Shown here one piece after another: positions 1-8,699 of a DNA stretch of 64,000 bases; position 1 is the stretch's first letter; each line of letters opens with the position of its first letter. Made by a program: the position numbers and the translations under genes. Origin of the DNA: Chitinophagaceae bacterium (GTDB lineage Bacteria; Bacteroidota; Bacteroidia; Chitinophagales; Chitinophagaceae); assembly GCA_016721385.1 (NCBI GenBank), contig JADKIE010000004.1, forward strand, positions 186,001-250,000. The letters are read 5' to 3'. A model generated the notes under the pieces. The model was not told where the DNA came from. It searched no databases and saw nothing but the letters and a program-made list of their open reading frames with translations.

Positions 1-319
1 CTACCTGCGATTTTGTATGCGTAACCGGTTGGTTGTTGGGCAACACAAAAACATCTGTAAAGCCGCCAGCTGCTGCCGCTGCTGCACCAGTTTCTATAGT
101 TTCCCTGTATTCCAACCCAGGATCACAAAAATGTGCAAAAATATCTACCCAACCAATACTAACACAAAGGCCTTTTTGCTCAATGGTTTTGTTGGTTTTT
201 TCGGTAATAGAATTGCCAATTTTGGCTATAATTCCATCAACAATAAAAATGTCTTTAACTTTTCCGTTTAAAGGAGACGAGGGAGAAATTATTTTGGCTT
301 TTTTAATGAGTAGTTTCAT
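1..319 (-). CDS. pyrC: Dihydroorotase-family amidohydrolase, N-terminal part (cut by window edge)
   Basis: This is the first ~106 residues of a cyclic amidohydrolase, running off the left edge of the window. Reading on the minus strand from ATG at 317-319 gives MKLLIKKAKIISP, then a segment with DPGLEYRETIETG and AAAAAGGFTDVFVLPNNQPV. The DPG-(x)n-ET-(G)-(A)n-GGFT pattern followed by LPN-x-x-P is typical of dihydroorotases of the multifunctional-complex type, which close carbamoyl-aspartate to dihydroorotate in pyrimidine synthesis. The usual HxH metal motif just before DPG reads here as WVDIFAHFCDPG: one His is visible where two are expected (HxHxxDPG). That may mean a non-catalytic pyrC-like paralogue, which is common in Bacteroidota. 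Allantoinase is a less likely alternative. Confidence 0.75.
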   Translation of the reverse strand, partial: MKLLIKKAKIISPSSPLNGKVKDIFIVDGIIAKIGNSITEKTNKTIEQKGLCVSIGWVDIFAHFCDPGLEYRETIETGAAAAAAGGFTDVFVLPNNQPVTHTKSQV

Positions 320-349
320 TAAGAAGCAAATGTAAGAAAAAAACTGCTT

Positions 350-1617
350 TTAAAATTGCATTTGCAAAAGGAATACTGCTATGCCAGTTGCAAATCCCAA
401 TAAAGCCAATAAACTAATCTTTTTTAAATACCACATAAAATCAATGTTTTCTATACCCATAACGGCTACACCGGCTGCCGAGCCAATAATGATAGCACTT
501 CCACCGGTACCTGTAGAAAGGGCAATAAACTCCCAAAAAGAATGGTCGGTTGGATAGGAGGATAAATCGTACATGCCCTGCGTTGCAGCTACTAACGGAA
601 CGTTATCTACCAATACCGATAACAAACTATACAATTCAATTAAATAATCGTTTTTTAATGTTACACTCAAAAAAGTTGCCAGTTCCTTTAAAATACCTAC
701 AGATTGTAAAGCAGCTACAGCTAAAAGTATTCCTAAAAAAAATAAAATACTTGGGCTATCTACTTTTTGCAATGCCGAGGCTACTGTATATTTTTCTGCA
801 ATTTCGGGTTCTTTGCGTTTGTGAATTAATATTGTAATAACCCACATTAAACCAAGGGCAAGCATCATTCCCATAAATGGTGGTAAATGAGTAAGTGTTT
901 TAAAAACAGGCACAAAAATTAAAAAACCTATACCTGCAAAAAGCACAATTTGGCCATCTTTTTTTTCTTTTAATGTGCTTTCATGTTTTGGGGCGGCTGC
1001 AAATTTTTTCCCTTTATAACGATTAGTAATAATTAAGGCAGGTAATATGCAAACAGCCACACTTGGTAAAATTAACTGCTTTATAATGTTGAGTGCCGTT
1101 ATTTGGCCACCAATCCAAAGCATTGTGGTGGTTACATCACCTAATGGCGACCAAGCTCCGCCTGCATTAGCTGCAATAACGATCATGCCGGCAAACCAAA
1201 GCCTGTCTTCTTTTTCAGATAATAGTTTAGAACATAACGAGGTCATAACTATTGCTGTTGTTAAATTGTCTAATAAAGAAGATAGAAAAAATGTAATAAG
1301 GGTAATAATCAGCAGCAATTTTTTTTACTGGTTGTGTTTATTTTTTGTGTAATAATTTCAAACCCATTATGTGAGTCTATTAGCTCAACTATTGTCATTG
1401 CGCCTAATAAAAAAAACAGGATAGAAGCTATTTCACCTAAATGATGCAAAAGCTCTTCGGTTACTATATGAGGAGATTTAGCTTGCAGTATATAAATTGT
1501 CCAACATAGCACACCTGTAATTAAAGCAGAAGCAGCTTTATTTAGCTTTAGTGGATGCTCAAATGCAATGGCGATATACCCCAGTATAAAAACAGATATA
1601 ATTAAAATTGTTGACAT
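350..1617 (-). CDS. nhaD: Na+/H+ antiporter NhaD (one frameshift)
   Basis: This inner-membrane sodium/proton antiporter of the NhaD (ArsB/NhaD superfamily) type would be about 420 residues. The N-terminal part (1617 to about 1309) carries ILFFLLGAMTIVELIDSHNG. The rest (about 1318 to 350) starts with ITFFLSSLLDNLTTAIVM, the diagnostic NhaD helix, and later has GGAWSPLGDVTTTMLWI and STGTGGSAIIIGSAAGVAVMG. The two parts lie in different frames that meet at an A8 tract on the coding strand near 1318-1325. One more A restores TSKKKLLLI. This looks like a one-base homopolymer loss, not gene decay. The protein is hydrophobic throughout with many predicted helices, and ends at a TAA shortly upstream of the pyrC-like gene on the same strand. 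Confidence 0.9.
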
Positions 1618-1662
1618 TAATATTTTGTTGACAAAGATAGAGTATTGTATTTCGATGATTTT

Positions 1663-1710
1663 GAAATAGAAAAAACAGAAAAAGGAGATTTTTTAATTCT
1701 CCTTTTTCTG
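1663..1710 (-). terminator. Rho-independent terminator after tRNA-Pro
   Basis: There is a perfect 13-bp inverted repeat (1676-1688 with 1698-1710) around a 9-base loop. On the minus strand it is followed by a T-rich run (complement of 1663-1675). It lies immediately 3' of tRNA-Pro on the same strand. Confidence 0.85.
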
Positions 1711-1715
1711 TTTAG

Positions 1716-1788
1716 TCGGGACGACTGGATTCGAACCAGCGACCACACGCCCCCCAGACGTGTGCGCTACCGGCTGCGCTACGTCCCG
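1716..1788 (-). tRNA. tRNA-Pro (anticodon GGG)
   Basis: A full cloverleaf can be folded on the minus strand. The acceptor stem CGGGACG pairs with CGTCCCG, with discriminator A. The D arm has GCGC/GCGC, and the anticodon stem CACGT/GCGTG encloses loop CTGGGGG (anticodon GGG, reading CCC/CCU). The T arm is GCTGG-TTCGAAT-CCAGT. No CCA is encoded. A strong terminator follows directly. Confidence 0.95.
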
Positions 1789-1882
1789 AAATATGAATAA
1801 TTTTAGGTATGTAATAACCCTACTCAATTATCTTATTGCAAGTTTGCAAATGTAAATGCTAAAAAGCAAGTTTCAAAAAACC

Positions 1883-2665
1883 TTACCATCTTTTCAATTC
1901 TTTACTGCTAAAAGTATATTCGGGTGTTTTTATAATTGGGCGGTTATCTACTTTATACCAGGGCGATAAATCACTATTCAAATCATTAACCAAAACATGT
2001 ATATCCTGTGCCGGCATAAAGCCTTGTGCAAGCAGGTAAATTTTTTCGCCATCCTTGTTAGCCGCTATATCCATTACTTGCACGGCATGGCCCGGGAAGC
2101 CGCCACGTATAATTACATCTCCTATATGTATAGAGTTAAAATCGGCTACGGTATTTAATTGCTTGGCTAAAGAAGCTGAGCCACACATGCCAAAAACCTG
2201 CTCTAAAAAAGTTGTAAAATGTTGCCTGTTATAAGGTGGTGTAAAAATAGTTTTACCATCATTGTCTTTAAAGTTAATTTCATTAAAGCGGTGTTGTTCA
2301 AAAAGATATTCGGCTCGTAATCGCATAACAGCATCGGCACATTGTTGTAAATCTTTATCTCCTACAGATATATTTAAAACAGCAAATTGCGCCAATTGAT
2401 TTCCTTTTGGCATGCCATTGAATTTATAAACTGTTTTATCTGTTTTTAATGCCACATTTCTTAAATAACTACCAAATGAGTTGTTTTCAATTAAAACTCT
2501 GGAAAAGCCGTCTGGCAAAGGAATTTCGCTAATCTTCTTATAAGGATTTTCATCTGAGGTTGACAGTTGTGAGGGCGTAATTTTACCATATTTTGCCGAG
2601 GAAGCATTATTATTACACGAAAAGCATAAGGCTACAAATAAAATTCTAAATGATTTAGTTGTCAT
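1883..2665 (-). CDS. DUF4846 family lipoprotein
   Basis: The 260-residue exported protein starts with a lipoprotein-type signal (FRILFVALCFSCNNN; lipidation Cys at about residue 16). The body matches the DUF4846 family as I recall it: IPLPDGFSRV, FGSYLRNVALK, QCADAVMRLRAEYLFEQ, then FTTFLEQVFGMCGSASLAKQLN and GDVIIRGGFPGHAVQVMDIA, which resembles a fold with a conserved Cys and a GHAV-type His. The function of this family is unknown; the Cys/His arrangement hints at a papain-like or amidase-like fold, which is inference only. It is divergent from the response regulator at 2752. The ORF is intact. Confidence 0.8.
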   Translation of the reverse strand: MTTKSFRILFVALCFSCNNNASSAKYGKITPSQLSTSDENPYKKISEIPLPDGFSRVLIENNSFGSYLRNVALKTDKTVYKFNGMPKGNQLAQFAVLNISVGDKDLQQCADAVMRLRAEYLFEQHRFNEINFKDNDGKTIFTPPYNRQHFTTFLEQVFGMCGSASLAKQLNTVADFNSIHIGDVIIRGGFPGHAVQVMDIAANKDGEKIYLLAQGFMPAQDIHVLVNDLNSDLSPWYKVDNRPIIKTPEYTFSSKELKRW

Positions 2666-2751
2666 AATTGGTTATTTTTGAGTGGTAGATTTATAATGCT
2701 GTAAAGCATCTTTTCCATATAAATAAAAAGTTAAAAAAAACATACGATGTA

Positions 2752-3765
2752 GTGCTTTGCGATATTAAAATGCCTAAAGTAGATGGCATTGAATTTTTAG
2801 AAAAGGCCAGAGAAATAAACAGCGATGTACCCGTTATTATGATTAGTGGCCATGGCAATATAGATACCGCTGTGGATGCAGTAAAAAAGGGCGCATTTGA
2901 TTATATTAGTAAGCCTCCGGATTTGAACAGATTGTTAATTACACTTCGTAATGCGTTAGATAAACAAAGCCTTGTAACTGAAACAAAAGTGCTTAAACGC
3001 AAAGCTAGTAAGGTACAAGAGATTGTTGGGGATAGTGCACCAATTGTAAAAATTAAAGCCACCATTGATAAAGTGGCGCCTACAGATGCAAGAGTTTTAA
3101 TAACAGGCGAAAATGGCGCCGGTAAAGAATTAGTAGCAAGATGGATACACGAAAAAAGTAACCGAAACAGTAACCCTATTGTAGAAGTTAACTGTGCGGC
3201 CATACCAAGCGAATTAATAGAAAGCGAATTATTTGGCCACGAAAAAGGTTCTTTTACCTCTGCCATAAAACAACGCATTGGTAAGTTTGAAACAGCTAAT
3301 GGCGGTACACTTTTTTTAGATGAAATTGGCGACATGAGCCTTGCCGCACAAGCTAAAGTTTTAAGGGCTTTACAAGAAGGAAAAATTACCAGAGTTGGAG
3401 CAGAGAAAGATATAAATGTAGATGTACGGGTAATTGCCGCTACCAATAAAGATTTACTTAAAGAGGTTGAACAGAAAAATTTTAGACTGGATTTGTACCA
3501 CAGGTTAGGTGTAATTATTATTCATGTTCCATCGCTTAATGACCGGAGAGATGATATACCGCTTTTAGTAGATTACTTTTTAGATATTATAGCCACAGAG
3601 TATGGTCAACCAAAAAAAGAGATTGATAAAAAAGCTATAGAATATCTTAAAAATTATAACTGGACAGGTAATATAAGAGAGTTGCGTAATGTGGTAGAAA
3701 GATTAATCATCCTCTCCGGAAAATCAATTACGGTAGATGATGTAAATACGTATGTTCTACCATAA
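2752..3765 (+). CDS. Sigma-54-dependent response regulator, N-terminus missing
   Basis: This NtrC-type activator of sigma-54 RNA polymerase has a receiver remnant, an AAA+ domain and a short C-terminus. The receiver begins only at the phospho-acceptor segment (LCDIKMPKVDG, Asp at residue 4); the normal first ~45 residues with the acidic pair are absent. The frame is open upstream only to a TAG near 2684-2686, and its extra codons read KKTYDV, which matches the family right before VLCDI. The AAA+ domain has Walker A GENGAGKE (about 119-126), GGTLFLDEIGDMS (Walker B) and the sigma-54 contact loop as GSFTSA instead of GAFTGA. The protein stops after NIRELRNVVERLI and about 20 residues with no recognisable Fis-type HTH. 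The listed start is a GTG and is unlikely to be the true start. Confidence 0.8.
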   Translation: MLCDIKMPKVDGIEFLEKAREINSDVPVIMISGHGNIDTAVDAVKKGAFDYISKPPDLNRLLITLRNALDKQSLVTETKVLKRKASKVQEIVGDSAPIVKIKATIDKVAPTDARVLITGENGAGKELVARWIHEKSNRNSNPIVEVNCAAIPSELIESELFGHEKGSFTSAIKQRIGKFETANGGTLFLDEIGDMSLAAQAKVLRALQEGKITRVGAEKDINVDVRVIAATNKDLLKEVEQKNFRLDLYHRLGVIIIHVPSLNDRRDDIPLLVDYFLDIIATEYGQPKKEIDKKAIEYLKNYNWTGNIRELRNVVERLIILSGKSITVDDVNTYVLP

Positions 3766-3780
3766 TCTTACTTGCTATTA

Positions 3781-4422
3781 ATGAAAACAATTTTTTGTAT
3801 AAGTGGTTTGGGTGCAGATGAAAAAGCTTTTTCTAAACTTAAGATTGATGGTTATAATTTAAAAGTAATTAATTGGCTGCATCCGCATAATAAAGAAACC
3901 ATTGAACAATATGCAGCAAGAATGGCAAAGTTTATTGACGAAGAAAATCCGATATTAATGGGCTTGTCTTTTGGAGGAATGATGTGTATAGAAATTGCCA
4001 AACAAATTCCGGTTAAACAAATAATTATTATAAGCAGTATTAAAACAAAATACGAATTACCACGCTGGATGAAACTGGTTGCAAGCTCAAAATTGCACAA
4101 AATTTATTCAATGAAATCGTATAAAATTACGCAACCTTTCCAAAATTTATTTTTAGGTGCTGTAACTGCCGAAGAAAAGGCCATGAGCAATAATTACCGA
4201 AAAAATGCCAATACAACTTACGTAAAATGGGCAGTTAATGAAATTTTAAACTGGAAAAACGAAACAGTGCCTGCCAACATTTTTCATATACACGGCAATG
4301 CCGATAAAATGTTTACTGTAAAAACAATTACTGCCAATGCCATTGTACCTCATGGCAAACATTTAATGATAATGAGCAAGGCCGATGAAATAAGTGAACT
4401 AATAAAAAGCCATTTGGGTTAA
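3781..4422 (+). CDS. Alpha/beta-fold hydrolase
   Basis: The protein of about 213 residues has a TxxISGLGADEKAFSKL opening and the nucleophile elbow GLSFGGM (Ser at about residue 62). A C-terminal HIHGNADKMF (acid) and a PHGKHLMIM (His) segment complete the Ser-Asp-His arrangement of a small alpha/beta hydrolase. The ATG at 3781 is preferred over a TTG nine bases earlier because it directly begins the first beta strand (MKTIFCISG). It follows the sigma-54 activator by 15 bases on the same strand and may be co-transcribed. The substrate cannot be told from the sequence. It converges with mqnE: the stop codons overlap at 4419-4422. Confidence 0.8.
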   Translation: MKTIFCISGLGADEKAFSKLKIDGYNLKVINWLHPHNKETIEQYAARMAKFIDEENPILMGLSFGGMMCIEIAKQIPVKQIIIISSIKTKYELPRWMKLVASSKLHKIYSMKSYKITQPFQNLFLGAVTAEEKAMSNNYRKNANTTYVKWAVNEILNWKNETVPANIFHIHGNADKMFTVKTITANAIVPHGKHLMIMSKADEISELIKSHLG

Positions 4423-5573
4423 TTTAGTACTGCTGTTTCAAACTCGGCCACACTATAATCTTTAACCACATTATACAGCGTATCTCTTTCCACAGGCTTA
4501 CGTTTTACCTGTTTAATTAATTGCACCAACTCCTCAGTACTCATTTTTGGGTTAAGCTCTTCGCTGCCGGCCATGCTGTAAATTTTTGTACTGTCATCAA
4601 TGGTACCATCAATATCATTTACACCAAAACTTAGGCTAAGTTGTGCATTTTGCCTGCCCAACATTGGCCAGTAAGCTTTAAGGTGAGGAAAATTATCTAA
4701 ATAAATTCGGGCAATGGCATATAAACGCATGTCTTCATTAATACTGGTTTCGGGCACATTACTCATATCGTTATCCATATTTCTAAACTTTAGCGGAATA
4801 AACGTATTAAAACCGTTGGTTTTGTCTTGCAAATCCCTCAATCTTTTCATATGGTCTATACGATGTTCGTATTTTTCAATATGCCCATAAAGCATTGTTG
4901 CATTGCTGTGCATACCCAATTCATGTGCTACTTCGTGTATGCGTAACCAGCCGTTGGCATCAACCTTATCGGCACAAATTTGCTCTCTTATTTGCGGATG
5001 AAAAATCTCGGCTCCACCGCCGGGCAAACTATCCAAACCTGCATCATGCAATTGTTTCATGCCTTCTTCCGTTGTTAATTTAGCTTTTCTAAACATATAA
5101 TCTAACTCTACAGCTGTAAAGCTTTTACATGCAAATCGGGTCGGTGTGCTTTTATTTTTGCATTAATTCAATAAAATAAGCCATATCCATTTAGGATGCA
5201 CCCCACCAACAATATGCACTTCAGTAATGGGTTTACCATCGTATGTTTTTACAATATCCAACATTTGCTCTATGCTTAATTCCCAGCCCTCTTCCTTGTG
5301 TGCATATAAACGGCTGTAGCTGCAAAATTTGCAACTAAATACACAAACATTGGTAGGCTCTATATGAAAGTTTCTGTTAAAATATGTAGTGTCGCCATGT
5401 AACCTTTCTCTTATAAAATTGGCTAAAGCACCCACAAAAGGCAAGTCGGCTTTTTCAAAAAGTATAATACCTTCTTCGTCGCTGATACGCTGTTGCAACT
5501 TTACTTTTTGGGCTATTTGTTTTAAGTCGGCATCTTTAACAGCATCAATTAAAATATCTATTGAGGCACTCAT
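4419..5573 (-). CDS. mqnE: Aminodeoxyfutalosine synthase MqnE (three homopolymer losses)
   Basis: This radical SAM enzyme of the futalosine menaquinone pathway joins 3-(1-carboxyvinyl)oxybenzoate and SAM to form 6-amino-6-deoxyfutalosine. The first part (5573 to about 5200) has YFNRNFHIEPTNVC followed by CxxxCxxC (CVFSCKFC) and KPITEVHIVGGVHP. The second (5096 to 4419) has GLDSLPGGGAEIF, ATMLYGHIE, FNTFIPLKFRN and YWPMLGRQNAQL. Between them the coding strand lacks one A after CCTAA, one A in a run before TAAAAGCAC, and one T in GCTTTACAG. Restoring all three gives HPKMDMAYFIELMQK and LHVKAFTAVELDYM in one frame, about 386 residues, the normal family length. The three losses sum to a full codon. 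Confidence 0.92.
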
Positions 5574-5587
5574 TGGTATAGTTTTTA

Positions 5588-5595
5588 CAAAGGTA
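5588..5595 (-). promoter_or_regulatory. Minus-7 promoter element (TAccTTTG) upstream of mqnE
   Basis: The minus strand reads TACCTTTG, the Bacteroidota minus-7 consensus TAnnTTTG, about 15 bases before the mqnE start. No TTG minus-33 box was found at the usual distance, so this is a half-site call. Confidence 0.4.
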
Positions 5596-5654
5596 CGTTG
5601 TTAAAGGTTTTGTTTATTTTTTGAGCCAAACTTTTGCACTGCTGTTTAGCTGTT

Positions 5655-5700
5655 GTGGCGTCGCACTCTTGTACATCAATGTCATTATTGAGCATCGCCT
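5655..5700. repeat. Dispersed repeat, copy 1 (GGCGTCGCACTCTTGT core)
   Basis: The core GGCGTCGCACTCTTGT recurs at about 24523-24538. The flanks are also similar (CTGT two bases before TGGCG, CATTATT about 14 bases after the core). It lies in the 198-base intergenic stretch between mqnE and the MFS carrier, which otherwise holds only the mqnE upstream element. Confidence 0.6.
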
Positions 5701-5771
5701 AAATTCAACGTAGTAATAGCATCTCATTTCATAATAATTGTATATCTTCAAAACCTAAATAAGCAAGCTAT

Positions 5772-7031
5772 ATGAATATTAAACTACGATTAACGATTCT
5801 TAATTTTTTAGAATTTTTGTTTGGGAGCATGGTTAATTTCTTTAGGTGGTTATATGGGGCAAACATTTGGCCCTACAGAAGGTGATAGTATTGGTTTATC
5901 TATAGGGAGAACGTATGGAAGCATGGGATGGGCAAGTTTATTTATGCCTGCTTTAATGGGTATTGTGGCCGATAAATATTTGCCTGCTCAAAAAGTATTA
6001 GGCATTTGCCACATATTAGCCGGTGCCATTATTTTTATGCTACAAAAGCAGCAAATAGTACCGAAATGTATTGGACAATTTTTGTTACTTGCTGTTTTTA
6101 CATGCCCACAATTGCATTAAATAACAGTGTGAGCTATGCCATCTTAACAAAAAATAATTTTGACGTACAAAAGACCTTTACTCCAATAAGGGTGTGGGGC
6201 ACAATTGGTTTTATTGCAGCTATGTGGATAATAGACTATATGGGATGGGGAAATAATACCAGTCAATTTTTATTTGCATCAATTGCCATGATAGTTACAG
6301 GTATATACAGTTTTACTTTACCAAATGTAACACCAGAAAATAAACAGCAAAATAATAGTTGGACAAGTAAGTTAGGTTTAGATGCCTTAGTACTATTCAA
6401 ACAAAATAGAATGGCTATATTTTTTGTGTTTGCAATGCTATTAGGTGCAGCATTACAAATTACCAATATGTTTGGTAATAGCTTTATACAAGACTTTGGA
6501 AAAATACCTGAGTATAAAAATACATTTGGTGTAGAGCATTCTGTTTTTATTATTTCGCTTTCTCAGATTTCAGAAACGCTTTTTATTTTAACAATCCCTT
6601 TCTTTTTAAAACGATTTGGTATTAAGCAAGTAATGTTATTTAGTATGATTGCCTGGGTACTGCGTTTTGGTTTATTTGGAATTGGAAATCCAGGCACTGG
6701 TGTTATTTTCTTAATACTTTCTATGATAGTATATGGTATGGCATTTGATTTCTTTAACATATCGGGTTCTTTATTTGTTGAAAAAGAAACAGACTCTAAA
6801 ATTCGAAGCAGCGCACAAGGTTTATTTATGTTGATGAGTAATGGCTTAGGGTCAATTTTAGGTGGCGAGTTGGCAGGAAGGGTAGTTAGCCATTATTCAA
6901 ATAATGGGGTTACGGATTGGAGCAGTGCATGGTTCGTTTTTGCTGGATATGCCTTAGTAATAGCTATTTTGTTTGCATTAGTGTTTAAATACAACCACAA
7001 CCCAAATGATGTACAAAATATAAACCATTAG
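5772..7031 (+). CDS. MFS nucleoside:H+ symporter-like carrier (frameshifted near N-terminus)
   Basis: This is an inner-membrane carrier of about 420 residues, resembling the NupG/XapB nucleoside:proton symporter group. ATG at 5772 gives MNIKLRLTILNFLEF. The next segment is in another frame (GAWLISLGGYMGQTFGPTEGDS, 5821-6040), and the remainder (about 6035-7031) is in a third, with NNSVSYAILTKNNFD, PIRVWGTIGFIAAMW and SSAQGLFMLMSNGLGSILGG. The expected LEFFVWGAW is recovered by adding one T to a T5 run and one G to a G3 run near 5814-5825. A T5 run near 6034 also needs one T. About 12 hydrophobic segments are visible. It is followed after 6 bases by the CYTH gene. Confidence 0.82.
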
Positions 7032-7037
7032 CAATAA

Positions 7038-7552
7038 ATGAAAATAACCAATTACGAGTTTAAAGCTATTGCAAAAAACATTGACGAACTCGAAGAGAAA
7101 TTACTTTCATTAAACCCATTTTTTAAGGCTTAGATCACCAAATTGACACTTATTTTAATGTACCTAACGGTAGATTAAAATTAAGGGAAGGGAATATTGA
7201 AAATGCCCTTATTTATTATGAAAGAGAAAATAGGGATGCTGCTAAGCAATCCAATGTTTTACTATATCAGCACAATCCAAATATTTCTCTAAAAAACATA
7301 CTTATAAAAACAAATGGCATTAAAGCAATTGTTGATAAAAACCGTAAAATATATTTTATTGAAAATGTAAAATTTCATTTCGACAGTGTAGAAGGCCTGG
7401 GAACTTTTATAGAGGTAGAAGCTATTGATAATGATGGAAAAATTGGCGTACAAAAGCTGCAAGAGCAGTGTGATTATTATAAAACATTTTTGGGCATTTC
7501 AGACAAAGATATTTTGGCAGAATCGTACAGTGATATGATACTAAGACTGTGA
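7038..7552 (+). CDS. CYTH-domain / class IV adenylate cyclase-like protein (frameshifted)
   Basis: This gene is easily missed because a one-base loss breaks it at codon 31. The first part reads MKITNYEFKAIAKNIDELEEKLLSLNPFFK. The rest, in the next frame, reads LDHQIDTYFNVPNGRLKLREG, then ALIYYERENR and TFIEVEAID. Adding one G (AAGGC to AAGGGC near 7130) joins them into about 171 residues. The NYEFKA start, the DTYF-(N)-(x)n-GRLKLRE strand and the FIEVE strand are hallmarks of the CYTH (CyaB/thiamine-triphosphatase) tunnel fold, which acts on triphosphates with divalent metals. The actual substrate is unknown. It lies 6 bases after the MFS carrier and is probably in its operon. Confidence 0.78.
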
Positions 7553-7611
7553 TGTGGTACAGTTTGTAAAATTATAATTGATATAATCACATTTAACTTA
7601 CAAGTTATACT

Positions 7612-8208
7612 ATGATGGAGCAACACTTTTTGAACAACATTTTCAAAACAAAAGATTTTTCAGAGGAAGAGCTACATACTATTATTCCAAAATTTAAGCA
7701 AATTACATTTTGTAAAAACGACTATCTTTTAAAAGAAGGCCAAACGGAAAATCATTATTGGTTTATGGAAAGCGGTTTTGTCAGGTCGTTTGTTATTGAT
7801 ACAGAGGGTAACGATATTACTACAAACTTTTATGGAATAGGCGACATTGTAATTGATTGGACATCTTTCTTTCTTAGAAATCCCACTCGGGAAAATATTC
7901 AGGCTTTAACAGACTGCACTTGCTGGCAACTGCATTTTGATACATTCCAGCAACTGTTTCACAGTATACAAAGTTTTAGGGAGCAAGGACGAACAACACT
8001 TGTAAATAGTTATTTTTCTTTAAAGAAAAAGAGTGTATCCATGATAGCTGATGCGGCAAAAGAAAGATACATTCATCTGCTAAATGAAAAACCGCATATA
8101 ATTCAAAACATCTCACTCAAGCATATTGCTACTTACTTAGGCATTACAGATACTTCACTTAGTCGAATACGAAAAGAAATTTCAAACGATTATTTTTTCT
8201 TGTCATAA
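7612..8208 (+). CDS. Crp/Fnr-family transcriptional regulator
   Basis: The 198-residue intact protein has an N-terminal cyclic-nucleotide-binding-like beta barrel (about residues 25-115: YLLKEGQTENHYWFMESGFVR, TNFYGIGDIVIDW). A C-terminal helix-turn-helix follows (about 165-195: LKHIATYLGITDTSLSRIRKEIS). It is typical of the short Bacteroidota Crp-like regulators that lack the canonical cAMP-binding RS pair. A small YCII-like gene follows 69 bases later on the same strand and is a plausible target. The ATG at 7612 is followed by a second ATG; either could be used. Confidence 0.85.
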   Translation: MMEQHFLNNIFKTKDFSEEELHTIIPKFKQITFCKNDYLLKEGQTENHYWFMESGFVRSFVIDTEGNDITTNFYGIGDIVIDWTSFFLRNPTRENIQALTDCTCWQLHFDTFQQLFHSIQSFREQGRTTLVNSYFSLKKKSVSMIADAAKERYIHLLNEKPHIIQNISLKHIATYLGITDTSLSRIRKEISNDYFFLS

Positions 8209-8277
8209 GGCAAGTTTTATATTTTGAGTTGCAATTAGCTTTGCCTCATTAATTATTCACAAAGTAAAACTTTACTG

Positions 8278-8628
8278 ATGGAAAATCTTTTGGATTACAT
8301 GTTGCTATTTCGTTTACAACCTGGCACCCCACAGCCAAAACCTCAACAACTTACAGCAATACATGAACAATGGAGCAAATTTATAGGTGCAATTGCTTCA
8401 CAAGCCAGGCTTGTTAGCACTAACCGATTGAGCTTTGAGGGTAATATTATTAATAAAGACCTAAGCATAAGCAATGGTAGCAATATTACTAATAATGAAA
8501 CTTTAAGCGGAAATATGGTTATAAAAGCATCTTCCTTAATTGAGGCAACCGAAATGGCAAAAGAGTGCCCTGTGTTGGCGATGGGAGGATCGGTAGAAGT
8601 GAGAGCCATTTTACCAATGCAGCCTTAA
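8278..8628 (+). CDS. YCII-related (DGPF-like) domain protein
   Basis: This 116-residue protein has a YMLLFRL opening strand, HEQWSKFIGAIASQARLV, and SLIEATEMAKECPVLAMGGSVEVRAI. That is the layout of YCII-related/DGPF ferredoxin-like small proteins, often found beside sigma factors or regulators and possibly oxidoreductase- or hydrolase-like. It lies directly after the Crp/Fnr-family gene on the same strand. No catalytic residue can be assigned. The ORF is intact and the start is the first ATG after a short gap. Confidence 0.72.
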   Translation: MENLLDYMLLFRLQPGTPQPKPQQLTAIHEQWSKFIGAIASQARLVSTNRLSFEGNIINKDLSISNGSNITNNETLSGNMVIKASSLIEATEMAKECPVLAMGGSVEVRAILPMQP

Positions 8629-8699
8629 ATAACAAGCTATAAATTCGATATTTAATAAAGTTAACCATCATTTAAAGGGTTTAATAAATCGTCTCTATA

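Noticed and set aside
17..335. Plus-strand ORFs of 84 and 100 residues at the left edge
   Set aside because: They are antisense to a clear dihydroorotase-like reading on the minus strand and show no domain-like composition.
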